Source: Kalaharituber pfeilii
Taxonomy: Eukaryota; Ascomycota; Pezizomycetes; Pezizales; Pezizaceae
DNA: 64,000 nt
NCBI GenBank assembly: GCA_015179045.1
Contig: WHUZ01000019.1
Span: 682,001 to 746,000, forward strand
Direction: 5' to 3'
The translations under genes and the position numbers were made by a program. Position 1 is the stretch's first letter. Every line of letters starts with the position of its first letter. Shown here in pieces: positions 1 through 11,546 of this stretch. The notes under the pieces are model-generated. The model worked only from the letters and a program-made list of their open reading frames with translations, had not been told where the DNA came from and searched no databases.

Positions 1-50
1 CAGCGCCATGACAGATATTGGGTTCTTGCGCAAGCACCGAGGGAGCCATG
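1..50 (-). CDS. Possible 5' end of a gene leaving the left edge
   Basis: An ATG on the minus strand at position 50 opens a frame beginning MAPSVLAQEPNICHGA that stays open to the window edge. MAPS-type starts are common in filamentous ascomycetes, but only 16 codons are visible and no family can be recognised. It may equally be chance. The following 0.85 kb upstream (51-905) shows no other gene. Confidence 0.25.
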
Positions 51-905
51 GCGGGTATATGGGCTGCGTGATTGTTGGGTATAGAAAACAGTGAGAAAGG
101 AAGGCTCAGAAAGGGATATATATATACTCACGAATACACCAAGCTCATATCACCCATATCGCCATCCCGTGCTCGTATCATACCAATTCACAACACCTCG
201 GGCTATTACCCCTCATCCCTCTACTGACCAAAATACGCCACCGATTGTGTCACTGCCGTTAGCGATTTCGCAATCGGCCCTAACCACATCTCTCCTGGCC
301 GGTTGTTGCATATCGTGGAGGAAAAGGGGAGTAAAAATTTTTGTCAGAGGATACTTGCTCAATCACTTCCTATTCAGGAACAATTTGCCGATAACCCGAT
401 TGGCAACTTTCAATGCAACCAATCGCCCGAGGGCCATCAAAATCTATGCCCCTTTTTCCTCCACAGTATCTTCCCATGTCCCCACATTCTCATTCTCCCC
501 CTGAAACCCTAGTTACATGTTATGGCGTAAAGCAAGAGATAACAGCACATGCGCAGTGTATTTATCTACCCCATCCCCAAGGCAAACCAGCATCCAATGC
601 ACAGTAGCACGACATTGCTTAGGTCCATTGGAATTTCCTCATTCACGTGCGGTTGCACCACCACAAATGGACATACTTGTTTTCGAGTAAAACTCAATGT
701 GGTTGGTTCCTGCGTCACAATATCGCAGCAAATCAAGTCAGGAAAGAAATCATTCATAAGTTGCTGCTATTAAAAAGATGACAATTAGTAATCTCTCATT
801 TTGAAGTACAATGCTGACCACCATAACTTCATTGAACGTAAACGAAACCCCAAGTTTCGAACGCGAAACCTATGAGAGATCAATTCGTGTCCACTGTCCG
901 ATCTT
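51..905. other. Intergenic, no supportable gene
   Basis: Several overlapping open frames occur here, but none starts with a convincing ATG context, resembles a family I know, or can be linked by splice sites. I see no tRNA-like box or repeat. It is probably the upstream region of the gene that may leave the left edge. Confidence 0.5.
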
Positions 906-1961
906 ATGGTGGTGTTCATCAAGAAGGGGCCACGTTTAACACTGGCTTGCTCGCTGACTAATACACCAAAATACCTGGCCCCCAGCGTTCTGACCCCCCT
1001 TTTGCAATTTCTCTTGACAATTCAGCGCCGCCGCATACGGAGTATCTCTACAGCAAAACTGCTTTTTGACAGCGGATAACTTGAGTTAGGTACCTGAGAG
1101 TAAGTATATCCTAACCTATAGCATTTTCTGGTTCTAAAAAATATAAACATTAATGTAGTGATAGGATAGTATTGGAGCCGCAGTACTGAAAATCAAAATG
1201 GGTTGTCTGAGCAGGAAAAGAAGAGCTTGCTTGCTTGCTTCTCAAGCTGCTGCAAGCAAGGCGAAAAGGAGAGCGGTTATGCATACAGTGGAAGTAAATA
1301 CCCTCGAGCTAGTTACAGTAGAGGTGGATATTTCCAGACCGCTTGTATATAGCAAAAGTGAAGAGTCTCTAGTGGATGAGTCTGAGTGGGAATCAGAGGA
1401 GAAGCAGGAGGAACAACATGAGCAGGATATTCAGAACTTGAGTATGATGGTGGAAGTTTATAATGAGCTGATGAAGAATACAATCAATGTGGACTTCTCT
1501 CCTGTTAAGTTCAAATATCAGAGTGGAGTTCAGGTGTCTCACCAGACAGTATGGCGGCATAACAATACTCAGCAAGATTTACGAATCTCAGCAGCCGGGA
1601 TGTTGACCATTGTTTTGCTCAGCAGCAGCACCTCATAGAGTGGTTAAGTAGGTAGATCATTTCTGTATGTATATAGTAATTTTTCATTTTCCACTAGTAC
1701 TAATTCCGCAATTTTTGGCTGTCTTGGCATGTAACTCGTCAGGTGCCCCCCATATAAAGTATTAAATTTTTGATCTCATATTTCTCAATACCACAATTTT
1801 TTTTTTTTAATTTGGACTCCGAAGGGTTGTAGAGCAGACGAAATAGTACATATCTACGGGTTTTAAATTTTAATCAGATGTGGTCAGGTAATGAAATATA
1901 ACTTCTCGTTGAAGTCAATAATTTTGGTCGACAGGGGTCCCTTCTTGATGAACACCACCAT
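906..1961. mobile_element. DNA-transposon-like element with about 26-bp terminal inverted repeats
   Basis: The left end (906-931) starts ATGGTGGTGTTCATCAAGAA and the right end (1936-1961) is its reverse complement with one mismatch over 26 bp. The 1056-bp interior carries one plus-strand ORF (1198-1638) and no recognisable transposase. The flanks are CTT on the left and TGT on the right, so no clear target-site duplication is visible and the superfamily cannot be assigned. The paired ends at this spacing are unlikely to be chance. I infer a non-autonomous or accessory-gene-carrying element. Confidence 0.75.
1198..1638 (+). CDS. 146-aa ORF inside the inverted-repeat element
   Basis: The ORF lies wholly within the element bounded by inverted repeats at 906 and 1961. 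It begins MGCLSRKRRAC, has an Arg/Lys/Ala-rich first 25 residues, a strongly acidic Glu-rich middle (about residues 55-80) and a C-terminal block with YQSGVQVSHQTVWR near residue 110. That last block resembles a pattern I associate with transposon-borne ORFs of ascomycetes (a 'YQRG..vS..T.WR' motif), which is recollection and not a search result. There is no DDE triad. The product is probably a small element-encoded protein of unknown function or a remnant of one. Confidence 0.5.
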   Translation: MGCLSRKRRACLLASQAAASKAKRRAVMHTVEVNTLELVTVEVDISRPLVYSKSEESLVDESEWESEEKQEEQHEQDIQNLSMMVEVYNELMKNTINVDFSPVKFKYQSGVQVSHQTVWRHNNTQQDLRISAAGMLTIVLLSSSTS

Positions 1962-2142
1962 TGTATACCAAACTATTCTTCAGCAACCGATTCCTGGTCA
2001 ATTCTGTTGCGCTACCGCTTCTGGAAATCCTTAACACAGAACATGCCAAGGCATGAGTACGAGTCTTCACCAGAATGAGTTAGGGTAATGATCCAGCAAA
2101 CAGCCGTCAGCCACAGCTATTTTAACAATGCGCATACAAATT

Positions 2143-5100
2143 CTAACCGCAGACTATCCCATTTACAAACTGATAAATATAGAAACCGGCTATCCTCATG
2201 TTCATGCCTTCATCACATTTCCTCAGCTTTACATTTAAAGCTATTTGAAGCTTTCTACCCCATTCACCCCCTAGCATCACGCACATCCGTCTGACCGCCC
2301 TCCACCCCACAATCCCTCTCACAGCCTCCATCAGTTTTTGCTCTCTATGCATCATTAACACCCTCCTCATTATCCCATCTCTTCTACCCTCACTCTCGCA
2401 TACCCGTTCCACAACCTTCAATACCGCTCCGGCTGCAAACACGTTCATGCCCGCTTTCCTTAAAAACACTTCCCCAGTCGATTCTGCTCCACCGACACAC
2501 CCAACTCCCCAGTTATCTCCATCTCCATCTGCATCTGCATCTACATCCCTACCTCCTCCGCCCTCATGCTGCTGCACACACACGCGATTGGCATCCATAA
2601 CCTCTTTCCACCACCACATTGCCCATCTCCGCATATCCCCTAGCCAATTATCTACTTCCCTGGCCATAAGACATACACACCACGTCGCTACAACCGCCAT
2701 CTCTTCCCCTGTCTTCCCCTCTCCAGGAAACGGCGTCTGGATCAACACGGGCACTACCTTTCCTTCAACGTCACCTTCGCTCTCTAAATCTTCGCCACTC
2801 CCCTCGCACCGATTCCCAAACTCTTGACACCAAATCCCAAATTCCCTCCAATCCCCCGCATCCCCTCCTGCCCCCTTCTGCGCCACCACCACAACCCACA
2901 GCCTCTCTACTTTCCTTGCTGCGGAAGCAATCTCACCCTTCACACCACCAAACGACATTGATGACGCATTCAAGCCTGGGGAGATAACCTTTTGTCGTAC
3001 GCGTTGCAGTGTAGTCACAAACAGGCCAGATTTTGGAGAGATTAGAAAGGGAGCTTCGCATCCCTCCTCGGTATGGTTGATAGTGGAGGGCGGTGTAGTG
3101 GAGGATGTGGTAGTCTGGAATGAAGTTGGTGGAAATAAGGCGAGGGTAAGAGAATTCGTGTAGTCCCGCTCAATCCATTTGGCGTTAGGCCAGAGGCGTT
3201 TAATGCTGCGAATGAGAGAGCGCTGGGAATGGAGGAATGATGTTGAGACGATGAAAGTTGCAGTTAAAAGTGAAGAGGGCAGGGTAGGGCGAGGAAGAGG
3301 GGATGTAATTTTTGGAAATGGCGATTGGGGTATAGAGGTAGAGCTGTTGATGTTGCATAGATTCGGTGAAGGGATTGCTGCTTGATCTGGCGCTATTGGT
3401 AGGATCGGCTTTTGCACGTTAAAATCAGGTGGTAATCGGTTGCGGAGAGACATGAAAGTAGCGAGGGACGAACTCGCAGAGAAGCTCATGGCTATGGTAG
3501 GGACCGCTGTGATATTGGGGAGGATTGAGGGAAATCGAGACACAGACTTTGATTTATTTAAGAATTGAGAGTTAGTTTGAGGCGGAAGCGGCCGTGGTGC
3601 TGATATCGGCGGTTGCCGATGGGTATTGGATTCCTTTTGACCCCTTAAAGGGGAGCTGAATTGTGGTGACGCCAACAGAGGCTTCCTCTGAATAGTAGTG
3701 ATTGCGGTTGCTGCAACTGGCGTCGTAACACGAGTAGGGATCTGACTGTTACCCTCAAGAGCTAGAATCACCCTCGCCATTTCAGCTGTGGCTAGATTTT
3801 CAAGCCTTCTTCTTCCTTCATCCTGCACTGCATCATTCCTTTTTCTCTTACTACTGACCTCCACATTTTTTCCTGTACTATCATGGACAAATATCTCTTC
3901 AATCTCCGCTATCTCATCCTCTCCGTGACTACCCTTCCGTACCCTATAGCCCTCAACTATTTCTTGCTCCGTCCCCTTTCCAACTTCCACCGCCGCTTCT
4001 ATTACCGCTAACATACCCTGTTCCTCCCCTAGTCTGTCCAATTCCTCCCTCAGCAACTCTATCGCCCACGATTTCCGCCTAAACGGAGCCCACCCTAACC
4101 CTACACTAACCACATCCAACCCTCCCCACTCTTTTCTTGCCAGACCCATCCATCCTCTTCTATGACGGTGCGCCATCGGCAGTGTGCAGTTTTTAGGATG
4201 CAGGACATCGACACCGTTCCACGGAGCTGCGAGAACCATAGGGCTCCCTGCAGATATAACGGGGAGAGAATGGGAGGAGTCTCCCTGTCTATTGTAGCCG
4301 ATGAGGAGAGGTTCTCTTGAGTAAGGGCAAGTATGAACGCTTTTCCCTCCCGTGCTAGACTCGATGCAGTAAGGAGATTTTCTGGAGGAGAAGAAAAATT
4401 GGATGGAGGAAGGGCAGCAGGAAGGGAAATAGTAAACCGCGGCCGACCTTCCGGTGTGGAAGGGTGGGGATGAGGCCGTTTACTCTTCAGGTCACGGTCA
4501 TGGTCTAGAAAGGGGCTAGAAGGGGAAGGGGTAAGTGGACCTTCAATGAGGAGATCGTCAAGTCGCGGACGTTTATGTGAAGTATTGACGATACTCCCTG
4601 GTGAAGAGGGCATTTCGAATATTGTATGCGATCTATCACTTCGAAGAGTTTTTAGATGGTGCACAGGTGGTGAGGAGGGCAATGATAATGCTCCTGCGCT
4701 TGTAACCGGCCTCTCATTGATTGCATCCTGATGCCGCTGTTTCCTCTTACCCTGAAACGGTAGAGGTGAACTCAACTCTGCATTATCGAGTGTCTCTTTT
4801 ACCCACCCCCCTTGATAAATTCCCAAAAACTCTTCGTCGTCATCCTTATCTTTTACAGCCTCAGCCAATTTCTTCATCACCGCTAACTCCGTTGCAGAGG
4901 GCGGCAAGTCGATAGCCACTTGAACCTCCTCAATCCCTCTTCCATCTCTCACCCCATCCTTGCCCGTGCACAAAACCGGAACCAGTTCCGGCGAGGGTAT
5001 ATCCCAGCTCTTGTGAATAGGCCTTTTACTTCCATCTTCTATCGCTGGGACTTTCCTACCTCCAGCAACGGCCTCCTTCAACCACCCCACAACCCCTTCC

Positions 5101-5723
5101 TCCACAACCAATCTCTCCCTCTCAACTTCTTTCACAACCCACTCCCCAATTTCCTTTTGTACCCGCTTCGAATAGTGAAGTCCTCCATCACCATCCGTTG
5201 CTTCCTTCTCTTCCTTCGTCCTTTTAAACCGCGTCTTAAGAGTCCCAAGAATCGGAACTACCGCTACCTTCACATTCCCCGAAGACGCAAATCTCATTTC
5301 CAAGTCCTTTAGGTCCAAACGTATATCACTTCTCGCTCGGAGCAGCGGAGGTGTAATTGACTCCTTAACTGTCTTCCTCCTCCTTGCCCCATCCGAATTG
5401 CTGTCCTCGGATACATCAAATGCAGTGTCAAGTTGGCGGCGAACCATACTCCCCAACCACCCCACTACAGCCTTATCCACCTCCAGCTTCTCTCCGTCCA
5501 TACTCGGCCAACAAAAACCAGGAAACATAGCTTCTGCATCTCCATTGTTATCCCCACCTGCAATTGCCTCTCCCTCTCCAGCAGAGTCTGGGGATTTCCA
5601 TTCCCCAACGCCTCGGCACAACTTCAACGGTTTAACATGCACAAGGTACTCGAGAAACAGGCCATTCTGGTGGCCTTCGATGAGCGCAAGGAGCTGTTTT
5701 GGTGGGACCAGGGGAATGTCCAT
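2143..5723 (-). CDS. XPF-like, Zip2/SHOC1-type meiotic protein candidate (DUF7102-like)
   Basis: Two long minus-strand frames join through a 56-nt intron (4437-4382, GTTTAC...CTCCTCCAG, polypyrimidine-rich 3' end). The model is 5723-4438 plus 4381-2143, giving 1174 aa with the correct phase. The first 450 residues are low-complexity with an N-terminal LLALIEGHQ block. Around residues 800-1015 is a conserved-looking domain with FIVSTSFLHSQRSLIRSIK, an IERDYT block and an LVTTLQ-like strand (FVTTLQRVRQK). The C-terminus (about 1075-1125) has LRKAGMNVFAAGAVL, helix-hairpin-helix-like. This arrangement resembles fungal proteins with an inactive XPF-nuclease fold related to Zip2/SHOC1, which act with Spo16 in meiotic crossover formation. 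No ERKxxxD nuclease signature is seen. The family assignment is inference. The frame is also open upstream of the chosen ATG, and a good donor (GTAAGT at 5854) with a possible ATG exon at about 5905 suggests an extra 5' exon, but its phase does not fit. Confidence 0.6.
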
Positions 5724-6118
5724 TCCCGGGCGAATTTCAGAGATAGTGGGGTGGAGGATGGGGTTTGAGGAGATGGATGCGTATGGCGGCTGTTGATCAG
5801 GTGCTACTATAAGTAGTAAGTAAATACTTATTTGGCCTGTTAACAGTGACTTACCTAAAAGAGTAGTAGTCCTGAAGATATCTAGCCTGAAAGTCTATCA
5901 GCGTCATTGCTAAACATTATAACCACATTCTTACCTACCAAGTAAACTATATGTATTCAATTCAAAATCAGGGTATACTACCCAGGTAGCATTTTATATT
6001 GCGTGGCCATGTTTCCCTTTGCAAAAGCATATATGATATTTGAGCTACGGAAAATGCAACACTTTAACAGCGCGCCAGAAATATAAATCTAGAGTCAAGC
6101 CGAAAAAGCCCAGTCGCC

Positions 6119-7415
6119 TCAACCCCCAATCTTTCTCTTCTTCGCAACAAACTTCTCATGCCACTTCCCCCTTCCCCTCCCGGCCTGTCCGGCCATTGTA
6201 CTAACCGAACCCGAACCTGAACCCGAACCCAAACCGATAACAGCGTCCTTAGCCCCTACCGCATCGGCTGGGGGGGTAGCCCCCGGCTCCAGCCACGCGA
6301 CCGTAATCGATGTAGGCTGATAATACCACCCACTCAGCATCTCCAATTGCACCTCCTCCGACTGGCACTCATCCGGCAACTTCTCTTTCCACGTTTTGAA
6401 GAACGTAGGTAGAGAGAGGTATGCAGTAGCCTTGACAGACTTTGGAATCAGTTTCCTTTCATCGTGGTCGGCTTCTAACAGAAGCCGTCCTATGACAGCA
6501 GCCAAGCGAGTTTTACTGATTGACCATTCATCATTGCCCCAATCTCCCTGAACAGCGCTACTCACCCTTCTGAGGAAAGCTTCGAGTAGCGTGATAGGGA
6601 GCGACTCTTCATCTATCGCCGTCCACAGAAGTTTTGTACTGAACAGTTTCTTAGGATTACAAAGCTGTATCCCTGCAAGCACTGAGGCAGCTGAGATCTT
6701 ATAGAGGAGCTGAAGTGAAACTATGGCGTTAGGACGGTAGGATACGGTGCCGATCTCAAAACACCCAATGTCATTCCATGCGCAGCGGAGTTCGCCATCA
6801 CTAGCGGGGGTGTTGTCTTGGATGCCACTGAAACCTCGGTGGTCTGGTGGTTCGATTTGCATTGAGAAACCATCCTTTTTGTCGTCATCGTGCTCATCAC
6901 CGACTGAAACCCAGCCATGGTAAACGGGCAGAACTTTGTATAGATGAGAATGTATATTGGGGGTTGTGGGGAGGAGTTCGAGGTACGACGTAGCCGTGGA
7001 GACAATAGCTAGCCCTGGCTTAGGTACGTCCAAAAATGATTCGGTGCCTAAGGAATAGGATTCAGGTGGCAGTAGATGTGGTTTCAGGAGATAAATTGAA
7101 TTGGAGGTCTGGACTTGGCGTATCGAATACGTTTGATCTGGGGTACAGAGAACAGCATGACCAGAGTTTGTAGACGAACTAGCGGTGGATTTGAGCTTGA
7201 GACTGTTTAGCGGGATTAGCCGAAAAGTCCAAATTACCGTGATGGGGGCTGAGTGGGCCCTGAGCAAAGTGATTGCAGGAGGACAGACATACGCACATAG
7301 GCGGTGACTCTGACTCGATAAGAGAAAGCAAGTCTGGCGGGAGCTCCAGGAGGCGGATAGGTGCTTGTGGGGTCGAGTACGAGAATGGAATTTGGGCGTG
7401 GTCCTGCGTCGACAT
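6119..7415 (-). CDS. DCC1: Sister chromatid cohesion protein Dcc1
   Basis: The model is two exons, 7415-7297 and 7202-6119, with a 94-nt intron (GTGCGT...AAACAG), giving 400 aa. Splicing restores the run SPPILKLKS followed by AVLCTPDQTYSIRQVQTSNS, the typical Dcc1 N-terminal core (LLELPPDLL, then 'avlCT...Ty.lR.v.tSN'). Dcc1 joins Ctf18 and Ctf8 in the alternative RFC complex that loads or unloads PCNA and supports cohesion. The C-terminal half would carry the winged-helix repeats; the block AYLSLPTFFKTWKEKLP is typical. The tail is a Gly/Ser/Arg/Lys-rich stretch (GSGSGSGS, RGRGK, KKRK) that looks like a nuclear localisation sequence. The start ATG at 7415 opens the frame that runs into the intron; a nearby ATG at 7456 is in another frame. 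The neighbour downstream is a candidate recombination protein on the same strand. Confidence 0.9.
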
Positions 7416-7586
7416 TGCTAGCTAAAGCGATGCTCTGATGGTGACCCGCGCCTTGCATGTACTGTACTTAGTACAGGGTCCCACTTAATGTAGTGGACCA
7501 CTGCAGAGCAATCGAGCGAAGGAAGCCAGTTGGAAGCCGTTGCGCCAACAAAACTGCAACGAAGCAAGGTGTAGTGGTAATGATTT

Positions 7587-7589
<3 letters not shown>

Positions 7590-7646
<57 letters not shown>
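7590..7646. repeat. 57-nt poly(T) tract
   Basis: An uninterrupted run of T, the longest homopolymer of the window. It could be the poly(A) tail of an old retroposed sequence read on the minus strand, or simple slippage. No adjacent retroelement body is recognisable. Its exact length is probably unreliable in any assembly. Confidence 0.95.
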
Positions 7647-7648
<2 letters not shown>

Positions 7649-9690
7649 CCTTCTTGTTGTTTTCCTAGCGGCTAGTGCAGTGTTGTAGCAGCGAGTTCAG
7701 CCAGTCGGTGCAGCGAACAGGAGATGAGGATGCAGTGCAGCAGATACAGCATGGAGCACAGTTCGACCGTTCCGCCCTCCTGAAGAGCAGAATGCAATAT
7801 CATGGAAATAGTTAGTCGCTTGATGAGGTTCTTTTATTGGATGGGTGCAAGTCCGACGCAGCCGCGAGACAACTTAACGCGTGTTCTGAAGAGGCAGAAA
7901 AAAGACACCAGTGGGCCCTTGGAGAACAAGGGCGGTGCCAAGAGAAGTGCCAAGCTCGAGGGTTGGGTGCCTTGAAGCAATATGCAGAGTGCGCAGGGAT
8001 ACGCATTGTATTATTCTCTCTCTGAACTTCTGCATAAACCCAACGTGCAATATGCGCTCCTAACACATAGACATGAGCTGCCAGCAGATTGGAGCGAGTA
8101 TGAAGTTGCTGCTTCCTACAACGAGCGTATCCAGAACCGTCTAGATAACTCATCACATGGAACCACAATCTCGGCTCACATGCTATCGTGGTTCCTTGGC
8201 ACATGACTGCTTCACGTGATATGTCCCAATATCCTCGTTACATAGTAAGAGAAGGTTAGTGGAGTTCTTGGGCACGGAATATGCCAAGATCCCTGCCATT
8301 CCGTGGGGGATCGGCGTGCCAATGCTGTCAAAGCTAACACAGCTTGGTACAAGGCACCGACGCACAAGCACCCACCAACACTCACAAGCACTGTCCAATA
8401 TTCGCCCAATGTTCGATAGCATGGCGAAATACCCGCCCATAGGCCCTATGGTAACTGCCACGAAACTCGGCTCGGAACACTACATGAGCGTTGCACTGTG
8501 CTCTGTCGAACACCTGACCAGATGTGTTCGAATTCGATTTCCAATTCTCTACTCGCTGGCCCATGGCCAGTTGCTCGCTCGATGGTTTGGCCCTGGCCTA
8601 TAACTAGTGCACACATCCCCTTGAAACTATGCCTAAACTTATTATTGACGTTGACATCCATATCTCTTGTCGGCACATTGACTCTTGAGTCGTACGACTG
8701 ATCTGCTACTTGCAAGGTTCCATCGATTCATTCAAAACTTTGGGAACTAGAACACATCGAACACAGCTAGCCTCTAATGTAATCTAGACCATACTTTGAC
8801 AGCTGTCAATCGACATCAAGGGTCAACTACTGGTGGAGCTGCCAGTGCTCGCTCAGTCCAAAGGTAGAAGTAGCTGCTATATGGCCTGATATACGCAGCT
8901 TAGACCCTAAGGATCGAAGAAATGAAATGAAGGCGGAAAGGGAGTTTCACAACTCGCATCGTCATAATCGTACGAGCGCTATGCGGTTAGCTGGTGAATT
9001 TCCAATGGTCTTTGCATACATCCGGAATTGTACTGGATGGGCAACGCACTATTGAATTGCAGTCTATAGTCCTGGCTAATACTTACCCTTACTTCAAGCT
9101 TGCACGCAGGCTTATCGCAATTCTGAGAGCACAATCATCAGGCGACCGACATACCCCTGCCGAATCTATCTCTTGACACGATTACGAGTCTACTCTTGTC
9201 ACAAGAAAGGAGCTTTGTTCTACATGCAGAGTCAACGATTTTCCGAGATCTTGCAAAACTTGAGCAGCCATATGACCAGTCATAAAGAAGCGTCAGTGGA
9301 TACATACAGAGTTGGGTTCATGACCTCTCGTCCTATTGGGCTGTTTATGGGCCTTGCTAGCTACATATATAAGCGAGCATCTACCTAATCAATCTGTAGT
9401 AGCCGCCTTCAAGCAACGCCACTCCCACTGCACTGCGGTACGCCACCCGCTCTGCTTCTGGGACCATGGACCAGACCAAAGGTCATCTGCTTGCAGGTTA
9501 GGACGGCCAGAGAAATGCCATGGCCGGATTCTGGTTAAGAGACTAGGCCGAATTGGTAATTGACAGCTAACTATTGCAATGCACTGCAATGCATACTCAT
9601 GTGGCCGGCTACTACCAATTAGTTTCCCTCCCATCGTCCTGGATTATATAGTGTCCCTGTGTGCATGATCATGAGAACCCTGGAGGCTTG

Positions 9691-9727
9691 TGATATGATA
9701 TTGATATGATATGATACGATACGATTT
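9691..9727. repeat. Imperfect GATAT/GATAC microsatellite
   Basis: A short run of TGATATGATAT-like units drifting into CGATACGAT, followed by unrelated sequence. It is low-complexity with no coding role. Confidence 0.7.
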
Positions 9728-10220
9728 ATTGGTGTCGATGTCGATCCTGTGCGTGAAATTTCATTACATCTAAGATGAGTTAGCAGTTGAAGAGCTCCGT
9801 GATTGCACTCTTACTTATCGGTCGGCATCTGGCCATCCAGAGCCAATACTCGCATCCTAGTTATTCACGGCTGTGTTCAATTTGTATGGGCAGACGCACA
9901 CAAAAGCCAGTGCTTAACCTGCATCTACACATACACATAACGTACCAGGGGGCCTTGGTTCACGAATCGTTGTGTATAGTACGTAGTACAAAGTTGCAGA
10001 TACGTATACCAGGTGACAGGTAATCATAGTTGAGTCAATAGTCAGGGTTGAATTTACCTGCATACATATGTATTCTGGTGATCTCGTGCCCAGACATAAT
10101 GTAAGCTACGCTGCAGCCTCGGGGCCGTTGGTGGTCTGAATAGACCTTAGCCTGCTTGATAGACCATTGGGCATATATTCAGTAGTCTCATTTGTTTGGC
10201 GGGATTCACCCTATTATGTA

Positions 10221-10936
10221 CAGTATACTCCCGCTATGAGCATACCCCCGGGCGGCGGGGTAATATTCTTATAACGAATATATTATATTGAGAGATATTA
10301 AATTACATATGGAGGTAGGTACAAAAGTGGTAAGGAGATCTTATATAAGAGTCTAAGGGGATAAGAGTGGTGGATGAGTGGTACATAAATGAAGGAGAGA
10401 GAGGGGAGTGAAGGTAGGGGATGAGGGTGTAGGTGAAGAGAGAGATGCGGATGAAGGAGGAGGTACAGGGAAAGAGAAGGGAGGTGGATTAGATTTTGCA
10501 TACTCAGTCTTATACTAGTAACACTAGCTACTCAACGTTTTCCTTAGTACACCTTATATACCATTCAAGTACAAGACAAATATACCTCATTATCGATGAT
10601 TCTTGGTTAAAAATAGTTAAGTAACTCCGTCAGGTTTGATCCGATTCAAAATCCGAGAGCAGTGTTGTACTCAGCACACCGAGTACGTTAAATTCCGACG
10701 CTTACGGTTATGACGGCGACAAAATTCCGGATGTTTGATTTTCGCATCCTTATCGATAAGCACCCAAAATAGGAATAGCCTGTCTCTCGTTACCAGAATA
10801 TGTTCATGACTAAGCAGCAAAAATAAAATAAAAATAATACTAGTAACGAAAATTTCTTGTTTTGTATGAGGGCCCGGACCTCATATAGCGAATATATTCT
10901 TATACCGGATATGCTGCTTATAACGGGAGTATATTG
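10221..10936. mobile_element. Fot/pogo-like non-autonomous element flanked by TA
   Basis: The left end begins CAGTATACTCCCGCTATGAG and the right end is the inverted copy ending CGGGAGTATATTG. Both are flanked by TA (10219-10220 and 10937-10938), the duplication made by Tc1/mariner/pogo transposases. The inverted repeats match over about 28 bp with several mismatches, including the GAATATAT block further in. The 716-bp interior is AT- and GA-rich with no transposase ORF. Ends of the CAGTATACTCCCG kind are typical of fungal Fot1/pogo elements as I know them. It is old or non-autonomous. Confidence 0.7.
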
Positions 10937-11463
10937 TAAGTCTCATGAATTACTTGGTGCACGTTATATATGTAATTACAAGCAGACCATGAGTTCTAGA
11001 TTCTTTCACGCACACTTGCATACAGCCACGTTCTCTTACCTAGGACGTTAACATATGAGACTACCTTAACGTATGTCTTTCACTTCCAGTGATGTGCGAT
11101 GACAGAAGCGAGCTCGAATCCTTCTATCGAATTACTATTCCTCTTCCTTCAATCCAGCTAATCAGAGTACGAGATTTATATACACACATTTATTATAAAA
11201 ACTAAAATGTAAGATTCAAGCTGATATAGCAAGTCTATATCTATATCTATACACCTGGTGAGACATTTACATGAGAGTGGGTGAATCGTACTGCTCGTTA
11301 CGTTACCTCAACTCGGCCGATTCAATGGGTTTGGAATCTTGCTCTTCACATTAAGGTCTTGTATGTAATACTGCAATTGTTTGCAGTGAGATATATTTGT
11401 GTTTCGTATATATATACAATTTGCTGAGACTGAGAGATCAAGAAGGCAAGTGACGGGCTATTG

Positions 11464-11465
<2 letters not shown>

Positions 11466-11498
<33 letters not shown>

Positions 11499-11546
11499 TT
11501 ATTTTATTTTATTTTATTTTATTTTATTTTATTTTATTTTATTTTA
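11466..11546. repeat. (TTA)n followed by (TTTTA)n microsatellite
   Basis: About eleven TTA/ATT units run directly into about ten TTTTA units. This compound microsatellite lies in gene-free sequence. Confidence 0.95.

Larger units (their letters stand above)
7416..10218. other. Intergenic, no supportable gene
   Basis: Upstream of Dcc1, with a 57-T homopolymer and a GATAT-type microsatellite annotated separately. Many short frames overlap on both strands between 7.8 and 9.6 kb, but none resembles a protein family or has consistent splice signals. I see no terminal repeats or tRNA. Base composition is balanced, with no sign of heavy C-to-T (RIP) mutation. Confidence 0.5.

Noticed and set aside
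91..504. A 137-codon plus-strand frame
   Set aside because: It has no ATG start, a Pro/Ser/Thr-rich composition like random sequence, and no similarity to known families.
5790..5905. An extra 5' exon for the Zip2-like gene (ATG near 5905, donor GTAAGT at 5854, acceptor at 5790)
   Set aside because: The splice signals are good, but the phase does not match the MDIPL frame. It may be an untranslated exon, so it was not added to the coding model.
7812..9634. Many overlapping frames of 60-130 codons
   Set aside because: None has a family signature or usable splice sites, and similar frames occur on both strands. Several lack an ATG.
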